Below are positions 58,900 to 64,000 of a stretch of 64,000 bases of DNA, piece after piece. Both the position numbers and the translations under genes were made by a program. Within the stretch, counting starts at the first letter, position 1. Every line of letters begins with the position of its first letter. Source of the stretch: Gp6-AA40 sp035571515. Its GTDB lineage: Bacteria; Acidobacteriota; Vicinamibacteria; Vicinamibacterales; UBA2999. The notes under the pieces were generated by a model that saw nothing but the letters and a program-made list of their open reading frames with translations, searched no databases and was not told where the DNA came from. The stretch spans positions 1 to 64,000 of the forward strand of contig DATNCQ010000081.1 of NCBI GenBank assembly GCA_035571515.1, in the 5' to 3' direction.

Positions 58900-59003
58900 G
58901 AGGCCGCGAGCAGCCTGCCTCGCCGAAGCGCGCCGATGCCGTTAGCGGAGGCGGGGGACCTGGGCTGTCCAGCCGCCTTCGTATCCTGCGGCCGGAGGGT
59001 CGG

Positions 59004-59207
59004 ATGTCACAGTCGCCGTTCGGTCGCACCCTTTCGGAACGGGAGTTGGAGCATCGGCGCCGGATGCTGGCGCACCTGTCGTCCCCGTCCCCGGACAGGA
59101 GCGTCCAGGTACCGGTGTCCCGTCCGCCCGTCACCGCGTCCCGTCCGCCGGACGACTCGCCAGAACGCGGCCGAATCATCCCGTTCACGCCACGGGCCGC
59201 GAAGTAA
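59004..59207 (+). CDS. Possible small basic protein, 67 residues
   Basis: An open frame beginning MSQSPFGRTLSERELEHRRRMLAHL, then a proline/serine-rich tail ending RGRIIPFTPRAAK. A GGAGGG site lies 6 nt before the ATG and third positions are GC-rich as in real genes here. There is no membrane segment and no recognised domain. It could be a real small protein or a chance frame in GC-rich DNA. Confidence 0.45.
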   Translation: MSQSPFGRTLSERELEHRRRMLAHLSSPSPDRSVQVPVSRPPVTASRPPDDSPERGRIIPFTPRAAK

Positions 59208-59304
59208 GACCGCACGTCCGCGGTCCGCCTACGCGAATCACAATCAGCATGCATAGCCCGCGGGCGAGTCCGCGTAAGATTGGCACGCTCGCCCCGGAGT
59301 CGGC

Positions 59305-60288
59305 ATGCATCACGGAGACGTCACACCTGATATTGCCAGCGGCCTGCTCGCGCTGAAGAAGCGGATCGACGCGGCCAGGATCCCACCGTCGAAACTTGAC
59401 GAGACCATCAACGTCGCGGTGTGGAACATCCGCGAATTCGGCAAGAAGGCACGCACGCTTCCCGCCATCCATTACATCGCGGAGATCCTCAACCAGTTCG
59501 ATCTCATCGCGCTCGTTGAACTGCGCAACAACCTGGCCGACCTCGGGCGGGTCCTCTGGTTCCTCGGCCCCACCTGGGACGTCGTCTACTCGGACTGGAT
59601 CGAGGATCCGGGCGGCAACGACGAGCGGGTGGCGTTTCTCTTCGATCGCCGCGCGGTGATGTTCAACGGGCTCGCCGCGGAGATCGACGCGCCGCGGACC
59701 GCGAAGGCGAAGGAGTACCTGGCGGACCTGTCGTTCTGGCGCGCTCCCTACATGTGCGCGTTCCGGTCGGGCAACTTCGACTTCATCCTCATCGCCACGC
59801 ACACGCGATGGGGCGACAGTGAGAAGTCGCGCGCGGCGGAGCTCAAGCTGCTGGCGGACTGGATCGACATCCGGTTCAAGAGCGCGTACGTCGAGGACAC
59901 CGATCTGATCGTCCTGGGAGACTTCAACGTGCCCAAGCTCGACGGCAACCTGTTTCAGTCGCTGACGAGCCGCGGGCTTCAAATCCCCGAGTGCCTGCGG
60001 ATCCTGAAGGTGGGCGACCGGGTGATCGGGGGATCGAACCTCGGCCAGGACGCGCGCTTCGATCAGATCCTGCACCTGCCGACGATGAAGAAGCGGTTCA
60101 CGGACGCGGGTGGCGCGCTCGATTTCTTCGTCAGCGACAAGAGCATCAAGGAGATGTTCCCGAAGAGCAAGTACACCCGGCAGGAGTTCACGTTTCAGCT
60201 CTCGGATCACCTCCCGGTGTGGACGCAGATCAAGACGGACATCGACGGCGATCGCCTGACGCAGATCGTGAGGGACAGCCGGCAGTAG
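59305..60288 (+). CDS. Endonuclease/exonuclease/phosphatase-family (DNase I-fold) enzyme
   Basis: A 327-residue EEP-fold protein without a signal peptide. The order of catalytic segments is intact: VAVWNIREFG (Asn), LIALVELRNN (metal-binding Glu), ILIATHTRWGD, the DLIVLGDFNVPK motif (Asp and Asn), DARFDQIL, and the final LSDHLPVW (Asp-His). It should cleave a phosphodiester or phosphomonoester with Mg, but nucleic acid, nucleotide or lipid headgroup cannot be told apart here. It stands alone. Confidence 0.85.
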   Translation: MHHGDVTPDIASGLLALKKRIDAARIPPSKLDETINVAVWNIREFGKKARTLPAIHYIAEILNQFDLIALVELRNNLADLGRVLWFLGPTWDVVYSDWIEDPGGNDERVAFLFDRRAVMFNGLAAEIDAPRTAKAKEYLADLSFWRAPYMCAFRSGNFDFILIATHTRWGDSEKSRAAELKLLADWIDIRFKSAYVEDTDLIVLGDFNVPKLDGNLFQSLTSRGLQIPECLRILKVGDRVIGGSNLGQDARFDQILHLPTMKKRFTDAGGALDFFVSDKSIKEMFPKSKYTRQEFTFQLSDHLPVWTQIKTDIDGDRLTQIVRDSRQ

Positions 60289-60334
60289 GCAGGTGGGCAC
60301 GCGGCGACAGCGACGGCGTGAAGATTCGACGGGG

Positions 60335-60733
60335 TCATGGTTTTCGCCTCAGCTCCTTCACTTTCCCTCTCGCCTTCTTCGACTCCAGCCTCTTCTCCCG
60401 CGCGGCGCGCCCCGGCTTCGTTTTTTTCCGGCGGCGCGGTTTCTTCGCCGCCTGCGTGATGAGCGCGATCAGGCGCTGCCGCGCGGCTTCACGATTGCGC
60501 GCCTGCGTGCGGTGTTCGCGACTGTCGATGATCAGCACCCCGTCGTCCGTGCTGCGTTGACCCGCGAGCGCGAGCAGCCGCTCCTTCACGTCCGGTGGCA
60601 GCGACGAGGCGCGCACATCGAAACGGAGTTCGACCGCCGTGGACACCTTGTTGACATGCTGGCCGCCGGGTCCGGAGGCGCGCACGAAGCGCTCCTCGAT
60701 CTCGCGGTCATCGAAGGCGATCGTCCTGGTCAT
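60335..60733 (-). CDS. arfB: Alternative ribosome-rescue factor ArfB (YaeJ)
   Basis: A 132-residue peptidyl-tRNA hydrolase that frees stalled ribosomes. The GGQ loop is intact (SGPGGQHVNK, Gln25), followed by TAVELRFDV and IDSREHRTQARNREAA. The tail from about 105 is very rich in Lys and Arg (KKPRRRKKTKPGRAAREKR), as needed for entry into the empty mRNA channel. The ATG at MTRTIAFDD fits the family; longer versions would overlap the divergent gene. Confidence 0.92.
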   Translation of the reverse strand: MTRTIAFDDREIEERFVRASGPGGQHVNKVSTAVELRFDVRASSLPPDVKERLLALAGQRSTDDGVLIIDSREHRTQARNREAARQRLIALITQAAKKPRRRKKTKPGRAAREKRLESKKARGKVKELRRKP

Positions 60734-60778
60734 GCGCAAAACTGTGCAAGAGTGTACGGTGTAGGACAAACACCTGCA

Positions 60779-60784
60779 TATAAT
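60779..60784 (+). promoter_or_regulatory. Candidate -10 element of the DUF1326-DUF2182 operon
   Basis: A perfect TATAAT lies 22 nt before the DUF1326 ATG, with a CGGAG ribosome-binding site between. The -35 is not obvious. Confidence 0.5.
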
Positions 60785-60806
60785 CCCGGAGAATCGGAGG
60801 CAAAAG

Positions 60807-61433
60807 ATGGCGTCACCGTCGTGGCACGTGAGCGGCCAGTACTTCGAGACCTGTAGTTGCGACTTCGTCTGTCCCTGCATTCTCGGCCGGATGGCCGTAC
60901 GCCCGACCCGGGGATCCTGCACGTTTGCCATGGCCATGCGCATCGATCGCGGCACCTTCGGCACCATCGCGCTCGACGGGATCACCTTCATCATCGTCGG
61001 CTACACGCCCGAGGAGATGGGGAAGGGCAACTGGTCCGTCGGGCTCGTCATCGACGAGCGGGCCAGCGCCGAACAAATCGGCGCGATTACCGTCATCGCC
61101 AGCGGGTCGGCAGGCGGCCCGATGGCGCCGCTGTCGGGCCTCATCGGGAAGTTTCTCGGCGCCGACACCGCGTCGATCTGGTACGAAGAGAGCGGCGTCA
61201 AGTACGCCATCAAGGCGGGCGGCCTGGTCGACATGGCGGCCGACGGGGCCATGGGAATCGACCCGAGCGTGACCGACCCGATGTTCATCGGGAACACCGG
61301 CCATCCCGTGTCGAGTCGCCTCGCGCTCGCGCGTGCGTCGAGGAGCCATGTGCACGCGCTCGGCCTCGCGTGGGACGACGAGAGCGGGAAGAACAACGGC
61401 CACTTCGCACCGTTCAACTGGCGCAGTGCATAA
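60807..61433 (+). CDS. DUF1326-domain protein
   Basis: A 208-residue soluble protein of the DUF1326 family. The N-terminus WHVSGQYFETCSCDFVCPC holds the conserved cysteine set (CSC and CPC), which looks like a metal site. The rest alternates strands, including TSDPMFIGNTGHP-like (here VTDPMFIGNTGHPV) and SHVHALGLAWDDESGKNNGHFAPFNW near the end. Function is not established; the cysteines and the membrane partner suggest metal handling. It overlaps the next gene by 8 nt. Confidence 0.87.
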   Translation: MASPSWHVSGQYFETCSCDFVCPCILGRMAVRPTRGSCTFAMAMRIDRGTFGTIALDGITFIIVGYTPEEMGKGNWSVGLVIDERASAEQIGAITVIASGSAGGPMAPLSGLIGKFLGADTASIWYEESGVKYAIKAGGLVDMAADGAMGIDPSVTDPMFIGNTGHPVSSRLALARASRSHVHALGLAWDDESGKNNGHFAPFNWRSA

Positions 61434-62232
61434 CCCCGCCGCCGACGAGCGGCCGCCCACGCGCCTCGAGGTCGCGCTGGGATCCGACCGCGCGCCGCAC
61501 GTCATCCTGCTGATCCTGTTCCCGCTCGTCTGCTGGTCGTGGATCGTCGTCATGGCGCGCGACATGTACGGGCCGATGACCGGCGCCAGCGCGTGGATGA
61601 TGACGCCGACCTGGGACGCGCGGCATCTGCTCCTGCTGTGGGCGATGTGGGCGGTGATGATGGCCGGCATGATGCTGCCGTCGGCGGCGCCGCTCCTCCT
61701 GCTGTACGGCGTCGCGGCCAGGCGGCAGGGTCTCGGCGCCGCCGCCTCGCGGCAGATCTACGCGCTGGCCGCGGGATACGTCGCGGTGTGGGCGCTGTTC
61801 AGTGTCGTCGCGACGCTGGCTCAGCGCATCCTCTCCGGGCTCCTGATCCTGTCGCCGATGATGACGCCCACCCAACCGGCGATCGGCGCGGCGCTGCTCC
61901 TGGTAGCCGGCGTCTACGAGCTGACGCCGTTGAAGTACGCCTGCCTGCGGAACTGCCAGTCGCCCATGAGCTTCCTGATGCACCGCTGGCGCGCCGGTAC
62001 CGGCGGCGCGTTGCGCATGGGGGTCGCTCACGGCGTCAATTGTCTCGGCTGCTGCTGGGCGCTGATGCTGCTGCTCTTCGCGGGCGGGGTGATGAACCTC
62101 GCGGTAATCGCGGCGTTGACCGCATTTGTCGCCTTCGAGAAGCTCGCGCCGTTCGGCGTCCGCGGCGCGCGCGTCAGTGGCGGGCTGCTGGTGGCCGCTG
62201 CCCTCTGGATGCTGCTTCAGTCGCGCTCGTGA
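61426..62232 (+). CDS. DUF2182 predicted metal-binding membrane protein
   Basis: A 268-residue integral membrane protein with about six or seven spans. The DUF2182 signature is clear: LLLLWAMWAVMMAGMMLPSAAPLLLLY, a methionine-rich first core helix, then ELTPLKYACLRNCQSPMSFL and GVAHGVNCLGCCWALMLLLF with paired cysteines. Methionine and cysteine enrichment suggests a soft-metal (copper-like) ligand set, which is inference. The GTG start lies inside the end of DUF1326, so the two are translationally coupled. It abuts the convergent RodZ-like gene with no intervening base. Confidence 0.85.
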   Translation: MHNPAADERPPTRLEVALGSDRAPHVILLILFPLVCWSWIVVMARDMYGPMTGASAWMMTPTWDARHLLLLWAMWAVMMAGMMLPSAAPLLLLYGVAARRQGLGAAASRQIYALAAGYVAVWALFSVVATLAQRILSGLLILSPMMTPTQPAIGAALLLVAGVYELTPLKYACLRNCQSPMSFLMHRWRAGTGGALRMGVAHGVNCLGCCWALMLLLFAGGVMNLAVIAALTAFVAFEKLAPFGVRGARVSGGLLVAAALWMLLQSRS

Positions 62233-63012
62233 TTACCGCGCCCCGTCGACGAACGCGGTGTAGTCGTCTGGCGTAATCACCAGATCCCGCACGACGCCGG
62301 GTCCCCCGAGCGCGCGTCCGGCCGCGCCGTTGATGGTGTAGGTGACCGCCGATGCATCGCCGACGCGCACGGCGATCTGCTTCCGCGCATCGAGGCTGAG
62401 ATTCTCGCCGGCCGTGAACAACCTGTACGCGCGCCGCTCGCCGTCGGCGGTGACGTCCAGCCAGACGTCACCCGTCGCGTGAAAGTTGAGGACGAGGGGC
62501 ATCGATGCCGGGGCGACGGGAGCCGCAGCCGCCGAAATGACCGCCGGAATGGCTTCGGGCGCGGCATGCGGCGCGGTTTCCGCCGCCGGGACGACATCGT
62601 TCACCAAATCACGTACTTCGGGCGCTGGCAGGCGGGCCGCGTCAGCGCTGACACGGGCGCTGTTGCGCCAGACGACAGCCGCAACCAGCACGGCCGCCGC
62701 GATGCCGACGACCATCCATGGGGAGGCGCGACGGTCGGTGGTCGCCGGTGCGGCGACCGGCTCCGGCTCGACAATGGGCGTGCTCGCCTCGGCGCGGTAG
62801 TGCGCCCACAGCGCGTCGCCATCGAGGCCGACCGCGCGTGCGAACGATGTCAGGTAGCCGCGGGTGAAGATTCCGCCCGGAATGCGCGACAGGTCGTCGC
62901 GCTCGATGTCGGCGAGAATCCAGCGTGAAATCTTGGTGTGGTCGGATACATCCCGGAGGGTGAGGTGCGCCTGCTCGCGCGCCTCCCGCAGTCGCTCGCC
63001 GACGGTGGGCAT
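62233..63012 (-). CDS. RodZ-like protein: HTH plus transmembrane helix plus DUF4115
   Basis: A 259-residue membrane protein. Residues 1-70 are an XRE-type helix-turn-helix (VGERLREAREQAHLTLRDVSDHTKISRWILADIE, RIPGGIFTRGYLTSFARAVGLD), typical of RodZ, which binds MreB. A single span (WMVVGIAAAVLVAAVVW, about 99-115) is followed by an Ala/Pro linker and a periplasmic DUF4115 domain (LVLNFHATGDVWLDVTADGERRAYRLFTAGE). It probably takes part in cell-shape control; mreB is not in this window. Confidence 0.88.
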   Translation of the reverse strand: MPTVGERLREAREQAHLTLRDVSDHTKISRWILADIERDDLSRIPGGIFTRGYLTSFARAVGLDGDALWAHYRAEASTPIVEPEPVAAPATTDRRASPWMVVGIAAAVLVAAVVWRNSARVSADAARLPAPEVRDLVNDVVPAAETAPHAAPEAIPAVISAAAAPVAPASMPLVLNFHATGDVWLDVTADGERRAYRLFTAGENLSLDARKQIAVRVGDASAVTYTINGAAGRALGGPGVVRDLVITPDDYTAFVDGAR

Positions 63013-63022
63013 GGGGGCCTCC

Positions 63023-63044
63023 GCCGGCCTTCATGCAAGCCGGC
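63023..63044 (-). repeat. Leader hairpin before the RodZ-like gene
   Basis: Arms GCCGGC (63023-63028) and GCCGGC (63039-63044) with partial CTT/AAG extension into the loop (one bulge). It lies 10 nt before the ATG on the minus strand, between the phosphopantetheinyl transferase and the RodZ-like gene. Confidence 0.5.
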
Positions 63045-63049
63045 TTCCG

Positions 63050-63739
63050 TCAGCAGGGAATCGCGATCCCCGTGTGAATGAAGTCGCCAACCACCTCGTA
63101 CTGGCCGGTGACGATGGTGCCGCCCACCCAGGCCGGAGACAGCATCACCTTGAGCCGCGCGCGGAAGCGTCCCGTCGCGCGCTGCACGTCCTCGATGGAG
63201 GCATCCAGGTAGCCGAACGAGCGGCCAACCTGCGGGTGCAGCCCCTTGTAGAGGGAATGCTTCGCCGAGACGATGAGCGCCACCGCGCTCGCGTAGTCTC
63301 CCTTCATCCCGTCCATCACGCCGAGCACTTCGGGACTGGTCGCGGCCCGCGAGGCGAGCATGTGCGCGCGGTCGAGCGACGTGATCGGCTCGATGTCGAT
63401 GCCGACGCCGCCGCATTGCCGGCGAGGCGCCGCCGCGGCCGACACGAGCGACATGACGTGGGTGATGGAACCGACCGTGCCGTACGGCCATGCGGGCGCG
63501 TTGTTGTCGTTGACGCCGGGGCAGGCGCCGGCGAGGCCGAGCTGTTCGAGCGCCCGCATCGCGCAATACCGCCCCGCACGATATGCGTTCTGCCGATCCG
63601 GCGGCGCCAGCAGCCACGCTGGCGGCAGCGCAATCTTCTTCGCGGCCGCTTCGTCGACCTGCTCGAGAAAGAGCGACACTTGCGACACCCACGTGGGAAG
63701 CACGCGGGGCACGACGACAACAGACGGCTCCAGAGACAC
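63050..63739 (-). CDS. 4'-phosphopantetheinyl transferase (EntD/Sfp superfamily)
   Basis: A 229-residue protein that should move 4'-phosphopantetheine from CoA to a carrier protein. Seen are AYRAGRYCAMRALEQLG, WPYGTVGSITHVMSLVSAA (normally GSISH), GIDIEP with metal-binding Asp115 and Glu117, and SAKHSLYKGLHP. In the last motif the usual (W/F)SxKE is VSAKH, so the third metal ligand Glu is His161. The GTG start has CGAGGG 6 nt upstream; an upstream in-frame start would add 56 doubtful residues. No PKS or NRPS gene is nearby. It is 37 nt before the RodZ-like gene. Confidence 0.8.
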   Translation of the reverse strand: MSLEPSVVVVPRVLPTWVSQVSLFLEQVDEAAAKKIALPPAWLLAPPDRQNAYRAGRYCAMRALEQLGLAGACPGVNDNNAPAWPYGTVGSITHVMSLVSAAAAPRRQCGGVGIDIEPITSLDRAHMLASRAATSPEVLGVMDGMKGDYASAVALIVSAKHSLYKGLHPQVGRSFGYLDASIEDVQRATGRFRARLKVMLSPAWVGGTIVTGQYEVVGDFIHTGIAIPC

Positions 63740-63803
63740 GTTGCCCTCGGGATAGTGGCCGCCTGCTTTGGGGGGAGGTAAAGCGGGACCTTGGTTGCGC
63801 GAA

Positions 63804-63809
63804 ATTATA
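63804..63809 (-). promoter_or_regulatory. Candidate -10 element for the phosphopantetheinyl transferase gene
   Basis: A perfect TATAAT on the minus strand, about 64 nt before the GTG start; the -35 region is weak. The region 63740-63974 is otherwise free of genes that I can support and is more AT-rich than average. Confidence 0.45.
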
Positions 63810-63974
63810 GAGCTAACCCGGCCGTATGCAGAAGAATTTTTGCGCCGTTCGACGATCGCAGAAGGGCAAACGACCGCACGCAAAAAATTATCCGGCAATG
63901 CACGCAACGCGTCCGCGAGATGGCATCAGATAGAATTTCCGCCGGCGCTGCGGCGGCAACGGGACGATACGCGA

Positions 63975-64000
63975 ATGAAAGTAGCGCGCAGATTTGTGAT
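63975..64000 (+). CDS. Possible gene start cut by the window edge
   Basis: An ATG followed by eight codons (MKVARRFV) runs off the right end. The basic, then hydrophobic start could be a signal peptide. No strong ribosome site precedes it; a TAGAAT hexamer lies about 36 nt upstream. Too short to identify. Confidence 0.25.

Noticed and set aside
63740..63907. Longer phosphopantetheinyl transferase starting at 63907
   Set aside because: The added residues show no family similarity and would span a perfect TATAAT; the GTG at 63739 has a ribosome-binding site.

Overview
The window is a gene-dense, GC-rich bacterial chromosome segment. Signal peptides, lipoproteins, beta-barrel proteins, an Oar-type TonB-dependent receptor, an AcrAB-TolC-type pump and a secretin show a diderm. 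This combination, with an HspR/HAIR heat-shock operon, a DUF4390 protein, M28-PDZ and PD40 secreted proteins and a Tad locus, fits Acidobacteriota, probably class Vicinamibacteria. That placement is inference; no rRNA is present. No stretch over 300 bases lacks a gene, and I saw no tRNA, rRNA, CRISPR array, transposase, integrase or phage gene.

Layout. 1-8.8 kb: secreted hypothetical, recG, rsmD, coaD, class I aminotransferase, glcD-like oxidase, then a GT39 membrane glycosyltransferase (minus) divergent from a CoA-binding protein. 8.8-11.5 kb: rho with a closely coupled CDGSH protein, facing a glycine-zipper lipoprotein with an intrinsic terminator. 11.6-16.8 kb: branched-chain amino acid operon ilvB-ilvN-ilvC-ilvD. 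16.8-18.2 kb (minus): PAP2 phosphatase and beta-barrel protein. 18.3-24.3 kb (minus): hspR-J protein-clpB-ftsH under a promoter overlapped by an HAIR-like operator. 24.4-30.2 kb: TerC, M28-PDZ peptidase plus PD40 protein (minus), PBP1. 30.2-37.5 kb: PAS hybrid histidine kinase, then RND adaptor, RND permease and TolC. 37.6-48.6 kb: contiguous Tad (Flp) pilus operon from secretin to TadD-like lipoprotein. 48.6-53.5 kb (minus): PKD lipoprotein, 86-aa membrane protein, M48 protease, beta-barrel protein, degenerate serine-hydrolase homologue. 53.6-60.3 kb: DUF4390, tandem ACT protein, TonB receptor, unknown 390-aa protein, EEP-fold enzyme. 60.3-64 kb: arfB (minus), DUF1326-DUF2182 pair, RodZ-like protein and phosphopantetheinyl transferase (minus), and a possible gene start at the right edge.

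Cross-cutting signals. (1) Short GC-rich hairpins, often with a 4-nt TNNN loop closed by C-G, sit 10-19 nt before the start codon of at least eight genes, including every internal junction of the ilv operon and both junctions of rsmD-coaD-aminotransferase. (2) Longer hairpins built from degenerate short words (CACGAAG, CACGGAG, GAATTGACG, CCAAC) fill other junctions, and one appears to encode the TolC N-terminus. (3) TANNAT-like hexamers lie 6-9 nt before several start codons, suggesting near-leaderless transcripts.
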